Notes: generated by a model from the sequence alone, not told the origin. Positions 8,708-18,576 are shown, counted from the first letter of the stretch. The stretch is DNA of 56,986 bases from Chloroflexota bacterium (GCA_026706445.1 JAPOYT010000206.1:1-56986), one strand, 5' to 3'. Translations and numbers: made by a program.

Positions 8708-9304
8708 TCAAATTGCCGCCGCGCGCGCCGCCTGCGCTTGCCGCTTGACCTCTTCGATCTGTTCGTAATGCCCGACTTCGTGAGACAAGCCGAAGAGAAA
8801 GGCAGCCGGCGCATTCATCTCGCCGAACTTGGCGGTGAAGCGCTCTGATACCACGCGGCAGACATCAAGCAGCGGCGCATCGGGCCAAGTTTTCAAATAG
8901 GCGTTGCGCATGCGTCGGCTCTCTTCCAGCCGTTGCCGGACTTGCGCTACCGTCTTGATATCGCGCCAGGGCGTCTCGTATCGCGGGCGTTCCGCAGCGG
9001 GCACGCCGCGCGCCAGCAGCGAGCTCAAAGCGGCGCCTTCCTCCGAACTGGCCGTGACGTGCGCGATCAAGTGGCCGAAATTCCAGCCGATCTCTTCCTC
9101 GCCTTCAACAGCGAAGGGATCATCCGCATCTGGATCTTCCGGGTCAAATACGATGTCGGCATCGGCGAGTCCATCCAGAAGACCGAGCAGAAAGTCGACG
9201 CTCTCGTCGCTCAGCGCCTTCAGTTCTTCCGCGCTGATATCCGCCCGAGCGGCGTATTCAAGATAAGTCACTTCGCCATCGCGCATGGGTGAAAAGTCAA
9301 TCAT
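8708..9304 (-). CDS. DinB-like (YfiT/DinB superfamily) protein
   Basis: The protein has 198 residues with a four-helix DinB_2-like layout. HLIAHV (about residue 79) and HEVGHYEQIEEVKRQ near the C-terminus supply the His residues of the usual metal triad. Members are metal-dependent enzymes or thiol-related transferases, mostly of unknown substrate. The ribosome site GAGGAG lies 9 bases before the ATG. An acidic insertion (DPEDPDADDPFAVEGEEE) is unusual. It heads the hisS-malQ-tadA run. Confidence 0.78.
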   Translation of the reverse strand: MIDFSPMRDGEVTYLEYAARADISAEELKALSDESVDFLLGLLDGLADADIVFDPEDPDADDPFAVEGEEEIGWNFGHLIAHVTASSEEGAALSSLLARGVPAAERPRYETPWRDIKTVAQVRQRLEESRRMRNAYLKTWPDAPLLDVCRVVSERFTAKFGEMNAPAAFLFGLSHEVGHYEQIEEVKRQAQAARAAAI

Positions 9305-9455
9305 TGATGCAACTCCTCATTTACTATCTTGCTGGCTTCTCATTCTACTGATGGCTGTGAATACGACAAGCTTACATGCCGAAAGACGCGGCGGAAGCTG
9401 GCGTGGCGGCGCCACAGTTCGGCGAATGCGCCTGCCGCCCGACCTTGCATCGAGG

Positions 9456-9628
9456 GAAGTGTATCCTTTTCGGTTGAAACACAAAAAGCTTTACCACCGA
9501 GGACACCGAGAAAAGCGAGAGCGCCGAGAATTGTCTGCGAAATATGCCATTTTCTTTGTGTCCTTTGCGCCTTTGTGGTGAAGTTGGATTTGGCTCATTT
9601 GAATTTCAACCGAGTTCGATACACTACC
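9456..9628 (+). repeat. Repeat element copy 1 (outer TIR, CACCGAG-type palindromic core)
   Basis: The 415-base gap between the DinB-like gene and the Fe-S oxidoreductase gene holds this element. The left arm 9456-9479 and the reverse complement of the right arm 9604-9627 share AGTGTATC, then 4 differing bases, then TCGGTTGAAA (19 of 24 bases by eye). Inside, ACCACCGAGGACACCGAG and TTGTGTCCTTTGCGCCTTTG form a second imperfect palindrome. The same outer arms recur at 19971-20179 and 27647-27872 around different cores. No protein is encoded. Confidence 0.8.
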
Positions 9629-9719
9629 GCATCGAGTCTGGTTGGTGAATACTTGGCTCAATGGTAAACTGAAACAGACAATTTGATGCGACTCGCGGTC
9701 GTGAAAGCCAGCGCTTGCC

Positions 9720-11741
9720 ATGCTGACCGAAGTGGAGAAAATGCTGTTTATCCTGCTGGCGCTTTTTTCTTTGGGCGCCAGTTACGCCGGCTTTAAAGAG
9801 ATGTTTCAGATCATCGGACGCGGGCAGGGCGAGTTGCGAGCCGACCACATCGTCCGTCGCGCGCTGTATGCCTTGGCGGTCTATCTGCTCCAGCGCAGGA
9901 CCCTAAAAGCGCGTCCGCTGACCAGCCTGCTGCATTGGGGAGTCGCGCTCGGGTTTACCTATTATTTCTTGATAAACGCTTTTGACTTGTTGATTGGTTT
10001 TCTTCCCGACTTCGAGCGGCAGCTGCTGCGATTAGGCGCGGCTTACGATGCCTACCGACTCCTTGGCGATGCGCTGAGCGTCGTGGTGTTGGTCGGCATC
10101 GGCTACTTCATCTTGCGGCGGCTGGTCTTGCCGAATCGCAAGGCGCTGCAATTTCATGACAATGTGCTCCTGCATCCCAAGGTCGGGGCTGGCGCTGTAA
10201 CCAGGGACTCTATGATCGTGGCAGTCTTCATCTTGCTGCATGTCGGCGCGCGATTCCTTGGCGAATCGCTGGCGGTGGCGCAGCACGGCGACGACCCTTA
10301 TATGCCGTTCGCAATGGCAATGGCGGCAGTTTGGTCCGGCTTGAATGCTGATGCTTTCGAGCTGCTGCGCCACCTATGCTGGTGGATCGCGCTTGGCGGC
10401 ATTTTGCTCTTTCTGCCTTACTTCCCCCAAAGCAAACATGCGCATTTATTCCTGGCGCCGCTGAATTTCATGACCCGCCCGCAGCGGACTTCTCTTGGCG
10501 CGCTGGCGCCGCTCAACTTTGAAGACGAGGATATCGAACAGTTCGGCGCCGCCCGTCTCGAAGACTTGCATAAGACGCACATACTTGACGGCTTTGCCTG
10601 CATTATGTGCAATCGCTGTCAAGATGTTTGCCCCGCTTATGTAACCGGCAAGGAACTCTCGCCCTCGGCGCTGGAGGTCAACAAGCGTTTCTTGATCAAT
10701 GAAAATTGGGATGCCTTGGCGCGCGGGACGGATTCCGATTGGACGCTGGCCGACGGGCTGCTCAGCGAATCGGCGCTTTGGGCTTGTACATCTTGCGGCG
10801 CCTGCATCGATATTTGCCCTGTTGGCAATGAACCGATGTTCGATATTCTCGATATCCGCCGCGATGCGGTATTGATGAAGAGCGAGTTTCCGGCCGAGCT
10901 GCAAGGGGCTTTTAACGGCATGGAACGCCAGGGCAATCCCTGGCAGCTGCCCGCGCCACGTGGCGCCTGGACGGACGGCTTGGATTTCCCCGTGCCCACG
11001 GTCGATGAGAATCCGCATTTCGATGTGCTCTATTGGACGGGCTGCGCCGTGAGCTATGATCCGCGCGCGCAAGAGACGGCGCAGGCGCTGGTTAAGGTGC
11101 TTCGCGCCGCTGATGTCAGCTTCGCCATCCTCGGCGACGGGGAAAGCTGCACCGGCGATGTCGCCCGGCGCGCCGGAAACGAGTATCTCTACCACGAAAT
11201 GGCTTCAGCCAACATCGAGACGCTCAATGCGCTCAATCCCAGGCGAATTGTCGTAACATGTCCGCACTGCCTGCACAACATCGGGAAAGAGTATGGCGAC
11301 TTTGGCGGCCAATTCGAAGTGACGCATCACAGCGAATTGATCGAAGAGCTTATTGCCGCGGGCCGGTTGACGAAAGGCGCAAGCGCTGCGACATGGAGCA
11401 ATGTGACCTTCCACGATCCATGTTATCTCGGGCGGCACAACGATGTCCTTGATGCGCCCCGCAGCGTGATCAAGAGTTACAGCGCAGACCTGCTTGAGAT
11501 GCCGCGCAATCGTATGAACTCGTTCTGCTGCGGCGCCGGCGGCGGGCAGTTCTGGAAAGAAGAGGAGCCGGGCGCGGGCAAGGTCAGCGCCGAACGCTTT
11601 CAGGAAGCGGCGTCGACCGGCGCTGAAACGCTGGCGGTCGGCTGTCCCTTCTGCATGCGCATGTTTGAAGACGCCCGGGCGGAAGTGTCTGGCGGACCGC
11701 AGATAGTCGATATCGCTGAGATTGTCGCTGAAAGTCTTTAA
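9720..11741 (+). CDS. Membrane Fe-S oxidoreductase, HdrD/FadF (EMO) type
   Basis: The protein has 673 residues. The N-terminal 240 hold about five or six membrane segments of a NarI-like cytochrome domain. Two 4Fe-4S motifs follow: C294-x2-C297-x2-C300-x3-C304 and C356-x2-C359-x2-C362-x3-C366. The C-terminal part holds two CCG-type domains (FHDPCYLGRHN; SFCCGAGGGQ; VGCPFCMRMF). This architecture matches the EtfAB:menaquinone oxidoreductase (EMO) family that includes Bacillus FadF, which passes electrons from acyl-CoA dehydrogenases through EtfAB to menaquinone. The assignment is by architecture. An internal ATG at 9741 has a better ribosome site (GTGGAG), so the start is uncertain by 7 codons. 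The beta-oxidation genes lie at 48-57 kb. Confidence 0.85.
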   Translation: MLTEVEKMLFILLALFSLGASYAGFKEMFQIIGRGQGELRADHIVRRALYALAVYLLQRRTLKARPLTSLLHWGVALGFTYYFLINAFDLLIGFLPDFERQLLRLGAAYDAYRLLGDALSVVVLVGIGYFILRRLVLPNRKALQFHDNVLLHPKVGAGAVTRDSMIVAVFILLHVGARFLGESLAVAQHGDDPYMPFAMAMAAVWSGLNADAFELLRHLCWWIALGGILLFLPYFPQSKHAHLFLAPLNFMTRPQRTSLGALAPLNFEDEDIEQFGAARLEDLHKTHILDGFACIMCNRCQDVCPAYVTGKELSPSALEVNKRFLINENWDALARGTDSDWTLADGLLSESALWACTSCGACIDICPVGNEPMFDILDIRRDAVLMKSEFPAELQGAFNGMERQGNPWQLPAPRGAWTDGLDFPVPTVDENPHFDVLYWTGCAVSYDPRAQETAQALVKVLRAADVSFAILGDGESCTGDVARRAGNEYLYHEMASANIETLNALNPRRIVVTCPHCLHNIGKEYGDFGGQFEVTHHSELIEELIAAGRLTKGASAATWSNVTFHDPCYLGRHNDVLDAPRSVIKSYSADLLEMPRNRMNSFCCGAGGGQFWKEEEPGAGKVSAERFQEAASTGAETLAVGCPFCMRMFEDARAEVSGGPQIVDIAEIVAESL

Positions 11742-11831
11742 CTCGTTTCGCTGGGATCGACCTTCAAGCTCGCTCTGCTGTCGGGGTCTATTAGCGTTGA
11801 TCGTCTAGCGAATGTGATCGAGGAGGGTAAT

Positions 11832-12419
11832 TTGACGGACTTCGATTTCGCCACAATACCGATACTGGAGACGGATCGGCTCCTCTTGCGGCGAGTCACA
11901 GTGGACGACTACGATGATTGGCTGGCGGTTTGGCATAGCCCGGGCGTGCTTGATTATCTCATCGACTTTGACGGCGCGCCGGACGGTGTGGTTGCCAAGG
12001 CGATCATAGAATGGGCGGACAGAATCATTCGCGAGCGGTCTGGCATCCGCTGGGCGATCACGCTCAAACCTCACGATCGCATGATCGGATCATGCGGTTT
12101 CCATTTGTATGCGCGGCGCGACCGGCGTGTTGAGATTGGCTACGAACTGCATTCGGATTTCTGGCGCCAGGGCATCATGACGGAGGCGGCGCAAGCCGTC
12201 GTCAACTTCTGCTTCGTTCAGCTCGATGTACACCGCGTTGAAGCCGATGTGGTCGAGGGGAATGTCGCATCGGCCGCGCTGCTCAAGACACTTGGGTTTT
12301 CGCTCGAAGGCAACTGGCGCGATCGCGTATTCAAGCGCGGCGCCTACCATAGCCTCTGGCAGTTTGGCCTGTTGGCGCCGGACTATTTGGCGCTGCGAAA
12401 GGTGAAGCGCGCAAGATGA
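11832..12419 (+). CDS. RimJ/RimL-type GNAT N-acetyltransferase
   Basis: The protein has 195 residues. The N-terminal LETDRLLLRRVTVDDYDDW is the classic opening of the RimJ/RimL group. VEIGYELHSDFWRQGIMTEA gives beta-4 and the acetyl-CoA loop, and NVASAALLKTLGFSLEG gives motif B. Substrates in this group range from ribosomal protein N-termini to small amines; none can be assigned here. I chose the TTG at 11832 because AGGAGGG stands 4 bases upstream. A GTG 18 bases earlier lacks such a site. The stop overlaps the next start as ATGA, so translation is probably coupled to the glycosyltransferase gene. Confidence 0.88.
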   Translation: MTDFDFATIPILETDRLLLRRVTVDDYDDWLAVWHSPGVLDYLIDFDGAPDGVVAKAIIEWADRIIRERSGIRWAITLKPHDRMIGSCGFHLYARRDRRVEIGYELHSDFWRQGIMTEAAQAVVNFCFVQLDVHRVEADVVEGNVASAALLKTLGFSLEGNWRDRVFKRGAYHSLWQFGLLAPDYLALRKVKRAR

Positions 12420-14302
12420 AGGCATCCGACCAGCGCCATCTTCTTTTGATGGTCGCCCTGCTGCTCTTCGGTTATGCCTTGGGCGCCGCTCGGCTCAATG
12501 CGGATATTCTTTGGCTGGACGAGCTGTATTCGCTGTCCAATATGGGTGTCTTCGCGACGCCTTTTGACTGGTTTGAAGTCGTAGACTCCCTGACCGAACA
12601 CAGTCCAAATCATGTGCCATTGTACTTTTTCCTGGGCGCGCGCTGGGCTGCGCTCGTCGGCTGGTCACAGCTGTCAATGCGATTTCCGTCCTTGCTCATA
12701 GGCCTTCTGCTTATCGCATGGACCTATCGCTTCGCCGCGGACCTATTTGACCGTAAGACGGCCGCCACGGCCGCACTGCTCCTGACCACGAGCGGATTTG
12801 TATTGATGTACTTCCATGAGATCCGCATGTATTCGCTTTTGCTGCTGCTGACGGTTACGCATGCCTGGCTATATTGGTGGCTGACTTCCGCAAAATCTGC
12901 GCGAAGATGGCAATGGCTCTGCTTTATTCTCACGGCTGGGGCGCTGCTCTACACGCATGTTTTTTCCCTCTTCGTATTCGTGGGCTTGGGTATACGCCAT
13001 CTGCTCTGTTTTTCGAGAATCAGGCGGTGGCGCCACATCCTTGCCGCTTGGGCGCTAAGCGCGCTGGCTTTCCTGCCGTATTTGTCTCGCTATCTCCACG
13101 GGGCGCTGGCTGAACGCACGATCCCGGCGCTCCAAGACTCCGCCCTTGGCGCGCATCAGCTGGCGAGAGAACTGGGCAACATCATCGTCAACGGTGTCGA
13201 AGTGTTGTGGTTGCCGATAGCGCTGCTGGCGGCCTTGGCATTATGGCAGCGGCGTCATCCGGCAATCACGCAGATGCTGCTCGTTTGGTCCGGCATTATT
13301 CTGTCTCTTATGCTCTTCAATGAGTTCTTTCCTTTGATTGACCGACTGCGGTTTAGATTCTTCTTGGTGTCGATGCCGTTCTTCGCAATTATATGCGCCC
13401 ATCTTCTGTTTAGGCCGCGCCGATGGGAATTCGTTATGCTTCCTTTCGCGCTGGTTTGGATCGCCGGCGGACTGCGCATTCACGGCTTGGGCGATAGCTG
13501 GGCTTATTCCGGACGCACTTCGATATTCGTTGACATTCCGCCTTTGCATCGACACGCTGACGCGCTTCAATCCAAAACGCGAGAACTGGATAAGGCGCTC
13601 GGCTTTAGCCAGGCAAAGTGGGTTGACTGGAAGTTGCGCCACGGCAAAAGCATTGCCGATTATTATTATGGCGTGATGCTCAATCGGGAGCAGGCCTTTG
13701 TCATTACCGATGGGTCAGCTAGCCATTCTCTCGAAGATTTGGACAATCTAATTGACGACCACCCTTATCTGATTTTGATTTACAATCCCGCTGAAAAGCC
13801 TCTCATATTCGGCGAAGTGGTCGCCGCGCTCGAAGCCGAGTACACATCCTGCAACACATTGGTGGAAGAGAACGACCTGATTGCGCAGCGCTTCGTATAC
13901 AAAACGCTCGCCTGTGACCGCGATTATGCGCCCATTCAGTACCAAAACGGCATCCGAATCATCGACAAATTCGCCGACTTTGACAGCGACCGCCAGACCG
14001 TCCGCGTCGTCACCGGCTGGGATGTCGCCGATGTGGCGCAGCTGGAGGAGTACAATGTCTCGATTCAGATTCTGACGTCCGACGGGCAGAAAGTTGGACA
14101 GTATGGGGACGAGCATCTGTACAACGACGTCCTGATTTGGTATATAGCTGAGATGTCTACAGCTGACCTGCCGCCAGGCGAATACCACGCGGCAGTCATT
14201 CTCTACGACCGCTACAGCGAAGCCAAGGTTACTGGCGCGGATTTGGCTGCTGGAACATCGGGCGAGATTCTTCCGATAATGACCTTTACGATATCGAGCT
14301 AG
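12416..14302 (+). CDS. GT-C fold membrane glycosyltransferase (GT39/ArnT-like), paralogue 1
   Basis: The protein has 628 residues. The N-terminal 360 hold about ten membrane helices. An acidic WLDELYS motif in the first external loop (about residue 33) corresponds to the catalytic Asp/Glu of GT-C enzymes that use polyprenyl-phosphate sugars. RMYSLLLLL and HVFSLFVFVGL are typical of the GT39/GT83-like superfamily. A soluble extracytoplasmic domain of about 260 residues follows, ending in a beta-rich region (QLEEYNVSIQILTS, then LPPGEYHAAVILYDRYS). The start overlaps the acetyltransferase stop. The next gene is a paralogue. The sugar and acceptor are unknown. Confidence 0.82.
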   Translation: MKASDQRHLLLMVALLLFGYALGAARLNADILWLDELYSLSNMGVFATPFDWFEVVDSLTEHSPNHVPLYFFLGARWAALVGWSQLSMRFPSLLIGLLLIAWTYRFAADLFDRKTAATAALLLTTSGFVLMYFHEIRMYSLLLLLTVTHAWLYWWLTSAKSARRWQWLCFILTAGALLYTHVFSLFVFVGLGIRHLLCFSRIRRWRHILAAWALSALAFLPYLSRYLHGALAERTIPALQDSALGAHQLARELGNIIVNGVEVLWLPIALLAALALWQRRHPAITQMLLVWSGIILSLMLFNEFFPLIDRLRFRFFLVSMPFFAIICAHLLFRPRRWEFVMLPFALVWIAGGLRIHGLGDSWAYSGRTSIFVDIPPLHRHADALQSKTRELDKALGFSQAKWVDWKLRHGKSIADYYYGVMLNREQAFVITDGSASHSLEDLDNLIDDHPYLILIYNPAEKPLIFGEVVAALEAEYTSCNTLVEENDLIAQRFVYKTLACDRDYAPIQYQNGIRIIDKFADFDSDRQTVRVVTGWDVADVAQLEEYNVSIQILTSDGQKVGQYGDEHLYNDVLIWYIAEMSTADLPPGEYHAAVILYDRYSEAKVTGADLAAGTSGEILPIMTFTISS

Positions 14303-14351
14303 CGCCTTGCTCAGGCGCCACAAGATGTAACATCACAAGGAAAATCCGATA

Positions 14352-16265
14352 TTGTCAGATGTCATTTGTACGAGTGAGGGTTCAAAGGCAGGGCCGGGGC
14401 AATCCGCTGTTGAAATCTTCGCAATAACGCTGGCGCTCTTGCTTGGTTTTGCCGCAGGCGCCGCCGGGCTGAATAAGGATATCGTCTGGTGGGACGAGCT
14501 TTATGGCTTGGGCGACATGGGCGCTTTTGATCCTCCTTACAGCCCGCTGCAGGTGGTTGAGTCAGTTCGCGGGTCCTTCCAGGATCAGGTACCGCTCTAC
14601 ATGGTGCTGGCATCGCAATGGGCGCAGAAGGTTGGTTGGTCGCAGGCGCCGGTGCGCTATTTCTCGCTGCTCGCGGGCTTACTCGCGCTGGCCTTCACGT
14701 ACCGGCTTGGCGCGGACGTCTTCGATCGGCGCGCGGCATTGGTCGCCGTGCTCTTGCTAGGCAGCAACGCGCTCTTTGTGGCGCAATTGCATCAAATAAA
14801 GGTCTATGCGCTTTTCACTTTGTTTGCGCTTATGCACATTTGGCTGTATTGGCGGCTGACCAGGCGGGATTCCACCTGGTTGCGTTTGCTGCTGTTTGCA
14901 TTGACTGGAATCGCCGCCATATACACCCACATTAGCGCCGCGCTGCTAATCGCGGGATTGTTTGTTCAACATCTCGTTGGCGCTCGATCAAAGGTCACGC
15001 TCAAGCTCATTGCCGCCTGGGGGCTTTGCGCGCTTGCGATCCTTCCCTACATTCCGGTGCTAGCGAATGCCCCGTATGACATAACCACGGGCGAAGGACG
15101 ACCAATCCTGTTTTTTGGTCTGGCGGCTGATTTAGCGTCTGTGCTTGTGAATGACGTTCCGTTGCTCTGGATTCCGCTGGTCGCGTTGGGCGGTTGGACC
15201 TTTATCCGGCGTAAAGACGCCGAATTTTGGCGCTTGCTCATCGCTGCGTCGGTAACGATAGCGCTCATCCTTGGCTGGAACGAAATGTCTCGCGCCATTG
15301 ATGCCGGCCGGATGCGCTATTTTGTGTTTGTCACCCCCTATTTCACCATCTGCGCTGCCTGCTTGTTGACGCGCGCAAAGCATGGGCGAACGCTCACCGC
15401 GCTTTTTGTCCTGTTCTGGCTAGTCGGCTTCGTTCAGATTCAGCAGCAGGGGCTACAGTGGGCGCATGACGGGCGTAAATCGTTGGTTTCGCATCACCCT
15501 CCCTTGCATCGATTTGCCGATGAGCTTCATGGAAAAAAGCAAGAACATGACTTCATGATCGGAATCGCGGAGTCGCGGATGGTATTCTGGACAATGAAAC
15601 ACGGCCGCTCGGTAGCCGATTATTATACGCAAACCGTACTCGGCATCGACGGCGAGTTTGTGTATGCGCGCCTCCGAGGCCATGAGTTGCAGAACGAAAT
15701 TGCAGCAGCAATCGACGACAATCCATTTCTGCTTTTCTCTTATAACCCGCAAGAGAAATCTGAAATCTTCGATGATGTGCTGGCGGCGATCCAAGCCAAT
15801 CACAACCGTTGCGAGACGCTTGTCGATACGGAAGACGTATTTGTAGAGCGCTACATTGTAGATATGCTGCGCTGCGACCACGAATATCAGCCGATCCTGT
15901 ATGAAAACGGCATCAAGATCGTGGACAAATTCGGCAGCTTTGACAGCGACCGCCAGGCCGTCCGCGTCGTCACTGGTTGGGAAGTCGCCGACGAGGCGCA
16001 GCTGGAAGAGTACAATGTCTCCATTCAGATTCTGACGCCGGATTGGCAGATGGTTCGGCAGGCTCGCGACAGGCATCTGTACAACAAGATTCTAAAGTGG
16101 TATGTTACCGAACTCTCAACGACCGGCCTGCCACCGGGCGAATACCGAGTCGTTGTAATCCTCTACGATCGCTACAATAGCAGCAGCAAAGTCGCTGGGG
16201 TCGACGCGACTACCGGCGAGGTCGGTACGATCCTGCCCATTCTTCACTTCACGATTGAAGCGTAA
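14352..16265 (+). CDS. GT-C fold membrane glycosyltransferase, paralogue 2
   Basis: The protein has 637 residues and a TTG start preceded by AAGGAAA. It is a tandem paralogue of the upstream gene with the same plan: a first external loop with WWDELYGLGDMG, about ten membrane helices, then an extracytoplasmic domain with DNPFLLFSYNP and a C-terminal beta-rich region (QLEEYNVSIQILTP, then LPPGEYRVVVILYDRYN). The membrane halves are only moderately alike, while the last 120 or so codons are almost identical at the DNA level, suggesting gene conversion. It probably glycosylates a cell-surface lipid or protein; the substrate is unknown. Confidence 0.82.
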   Translation: MSDVICTSEGSKAGPGQSAVEIFAITLALLLGFAAGAAGLNKDIVWWDELYGLGDMGAFDPPYSPLQVVESVRGSFQDQVPLYMVLASQWAQKVGWSQAPVRYFSLLAGLLALAFTYRLGADVFDRRAALVAVLLLGSNALFVAQLHQIKVYALFTLFALMHIWLYWRLTRRDSTWLRLLLFALTGIAAIYTHISAALLIAGLFVQHLVGARSKVTLKLIAAWGLCALAILPYIPVLANAPYDITTGEGRPILFFGLAADLASVLVNDVPLLWIPLVALGGWTFIRRKDAEFWRLLIAASVTIALILGWNEMSRAIDAGRMRYFVFVTPYFTICAACLLTRAKHGRTLTALFVLFWLVGFVQIQQQGLQWAHDGRKSLVSHHPPLHRFADELHGKKQEHDFMIGIAESRMVFWTMKHGRSVADYYTQTVLGIDGEFVYARLRGHELQNEIAAAIDDNPFLLFSYNPQEKSEIFDDVLAAIQANHNRCETLVDTEDVFVERYIVDMLRCDHEYQPILYENGIKIVDKFGSFDSDRQAVRVVTGWEVADEAQLEEYNVSIQILTPDWQMVRQARDRHLYNKILKWYVTELSTTGLPPGEYRVVVILYDRYNSSSKVAGVDATTGEVGTILPILHFTIEA

Positions 16266-16290
16266 GCCCGCTTTCCTTCAGGTTACCAGG

Positions 16291-17688
16291 CTATATGTTA
16301 AGGAAGCGCCCCTCCAAGCCATGCGCCGCCTCCTTAAGCGCCTCGCTTAGGGTGGGGTGGGCGTGAACATTGCGGGCGATCTCCGCTGGCGTCAGCTCGG
16401 CTGCGCGCGCCAAGGTCAATTCCGGCAACAGTTCGGTGACATCGGGGCCAATCATGTGCGCGCCCAGGATCTCGCCGTATTTCGCGTCGCTGATTAGCTT
16501 GACGAAGCCGGTCGCATCGCCCATACCTCTTGCTTTGCCATTGGCTTGGAAGGGAAACTTTGCGACATTGATGTCGAAGCCGCGCTCTTTGGCGCCCTCC
16601 TCGGTATAGCCGAAGCTGGCAACCTGCGGCTGACAGTAGGTAGCGCGAGGCATCATGTCAAAATCAAGCGTGACTGTAGGGACGCCGGCGATATTCTCGG
16701 CCGCAACCACAGCCATCGTCTCGGCGACATGCGCCAGCATCAGCTTGGCGGTCACATCGCCAACCGCATAGATATTGGGAATATTCGTCTGCATCTTGTC
16801 GTTGACAGCAATGCCGCGAAACTCGTTGAGTTCCACACCAAGCTGCTCCAACCCGTAACCTTCAACTCGCGGTTGAAAGCCGATCGCCTGCAATATCCGT
16901 TCCGCTCGCAGCGTCTCTTGCGCCCCATCGGCGGTCGTAACGGTAACCTCAACCCCCTCGCCATGCTCGTCAACCGAGTCAACGCGGGCGCCAGTCAATA
17001 GCTTGACGCCTTGCTTCTTGAAGGACTTGGCCAGCTCGGCGCTGACCTCCGGATCTTCCAGCGGCAAAATGCGCTCGAGAAACTCGATCATCGTAACGTC
17101 AACGCCGTAGTTGCGCATGATATAAGCGAATTCGACGCCAACAGCGCCGGCGCCGGCGATGATAATACTGTCCGGCAAGCTGTCTTCCATGATCTGTTCT
17201 TCGTAGGTGACGACCCGCTCGCTCACTTCGCTACCGGGCAACAATCTTGTAGCGGCGCCCGTCGCGATGATCAGATTCTTGAAGCGAATTTCTTCGCTTT
17301 CGCCGCTGTTTAGCGCGACTCGCAAATGATTCGCGTCTTGAATCGTCGCCCAGCCCTCAAACGCCTGGATCTTGTTTTTGCGCATCAGGAACTGTACGCC
17401 CTTGGTCAAGCCGTTGGCGACGCGGCGGCTGCGCTTATACGCCACCCCGTAATCCAGCGTGAACTCACCGCTGATGCCGAAGGTATCCGACTCATGATTC
17501 AAGATATAAGCTAGCTCAGCGTTGCGCAGCAGCGCCTTCGACGGGATGCAGCCGACATTAAGGCAAACGCCGCCCCAATACTTCTTCTCGACGATCGCGG
17601 TGGATAGACCGAGTTGGCTGGCGCGGATCGCGCCTACATATCCGCCGGGTCCGGCGCCAAGCACAACAACATCAAATTCCTTAGCCAT
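16291..17688 (-). CDS. lpdA: Dihydrolipoyl dehydrogenase (E3)
   Basis: This flavoprotein has 465 residues and reoxidises dihydrolipoamide of 2-oxoacid dehydrogenase or glycine-cleavage complexes. The FAD-binding [15 protein letters not shown], the redox pair in [15 protein letters not shown], the NAD-binding [17 protein letters not shown], the second FAD motif IYAVGDVT, and the C-terminal HAHPTLSEA His-Glu catalytic pair are all intact. I chose the ATG at 17688, with GGGAGAG upstream, over one 33 bases earlier. No E1 or E2 gene is adjacent. Confidence 0.95.
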   Translation of the reverse strand: MAKEFDVVVLGAGPGGYVGAIRASQLGLSTAIVEKKYWGGVCLNVGCIPSKALLRNAELAYILNHESDTFGISGEFTLDYGVAYKRSRRVANGLTKGVQFLMRKNKIQAFEGWATIQDANHLRVALNSGESEEIRFKNLIIATGAATRLLPGSEVSERVVTYEEQIMEDSLPDSIIIAGAGAVGVEFAYIMRNYGVDVTMIEFLERILPLEDPEVSAELAKSFKKQGVKLLTGARVDSVDEHGEGVEVTVTTADGAQETLRAERILQAIGFQPRVEGYGLEQLGVELNEFRGIAVNDKMQTNIPNIYAVGDVTAKLMLAHVAETMAVVAAENIAGVPTVTLDFDMMPRATYCQPQVASFGYTEEGAKERGFDINVAKFPFQANGKARGMGDATGFVKLISDAKYGEILGAHMIGPDVTELLPELTLARAAELTPAEIARNVHAHPTLSEALKEAAHGLEGRFLNI

Positions 17689-17780
17689 GAAACGAGCTCT
17701 CCCACCCTCGCAATTGTTCAAGTCGCGCTAGTCTACCGCAGCGCGGCGCGCAAATGAAGAGGGGCCGCCGGGGCCTGGTC

Positions 17781-18569
17781 TTACTGAGACGCTTCCGCCA
17801 GACGCTGTCGTTGCGCCTCAAAAAGAATCACGGCGGCGGCGCTGGCAACATTGATCGACTCCGCCCCGCCCAGCATGGGAATGTAGATGGGATACCGCGC
17901 AAGCTCGAGGGCATCATTGCTGACGCCATGCGCCTCGCCGCCTACGATGAATGCCCAACTATCGAGCCAGTTCACGTCGGTATACCTCGTCGATGTTGAC
18001 GGCGTCGCCACGTACACCGCCAGGTCCCGGCAATAGCGGCTTATTTCATTCCAACTCGACTCGACGAGCGGCAGCCGAAAATGGGCGCCCATTCCCGCTC
18101 TGACCGCTTTTGGGTTGTACGGGTCGACGCAGTCCGGCGCCAGGATCGCCAGATCGAGCCCGGCCGCTGTCGCCGTTCGCAAGATCGTCCCCAGGTTGCC
18201 CGGCTCGCGGACGCCATCGAGAATCATAATGCGCTCGGGGACCGCGGGCATCGGGGGGCGTGGCAGCTGAAACACGACCAGGAGCCCAGGCGCTTGCTGC
18301 GTTTCACTGACATGCTGAAGAACTGCCTCGCTAACCGGCAGCAGTGGGCAGCCGCGCTCCTGCATTTGCGCGATTAGGTCGTAGTCGGCCTTTTCTGGCG
18401 AATACAGGGCGATATCCGGTTGGCCATCAGCCAGCAGGGCATCGGCAATCAGCCGGCTGCCTTCCAGGACCAGTTTTCGCTCGCTGCGCCGGAATCGCGG
18501 CTTGGTCTGAAGCGACTTGACGTAACGGACGCGCTTGTTCTGCGTGCTGCTGATACAATCCATCGTCAT
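17781..18569 (-). CDS. TrmH (SPOUT) family RNA 2'-O-methyltransferase
   Basis: The protein has 262 residues. The N-terminal substrate-binding domain (about 1-100) contains KLVLEGSRLIADAL. The SPOUT knot contains motif 1 DGVREPGNLGTILRTATAAG (about 117-136), motif 2 FIVGGEAHGVSN, and motif 3 IPMLGGAESINVASAAAVI, where SAM binds. The family methylates 2'-OH groups of rRNA or tRNA; RlmB-like and TsnR-like specificity cannot be separated here. It lies after the infC-rpmI-rplT operon, beyond a terminator, a common neighbourhood for such genes. Confidence 0.92.
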   Translation of the reverse strand: MTMDCISSTQNKRVRYVKSLQTKPRFRRSERKLVLEGSRLIADALLADGQPDIALYSPEKADYDLIAQMQERGCPLLPVSEAVLQHVSETQQAPGLLVVFQLPRPPMPAVPERIMILDGVREPGNLGTILRTATAAGLDLAILAPDCVDPYNPKAVRAGMGAHFRLPLVESSWNEISRYCRDLAVYVATPSTSTRYTDVNWLDSWAFIVGGEAHGVSNDALELARYPIYIPMLGGAESINVASAAAVILFEAQRQRLAEASQ

Positions 18570-18576
18570 CCATTAG

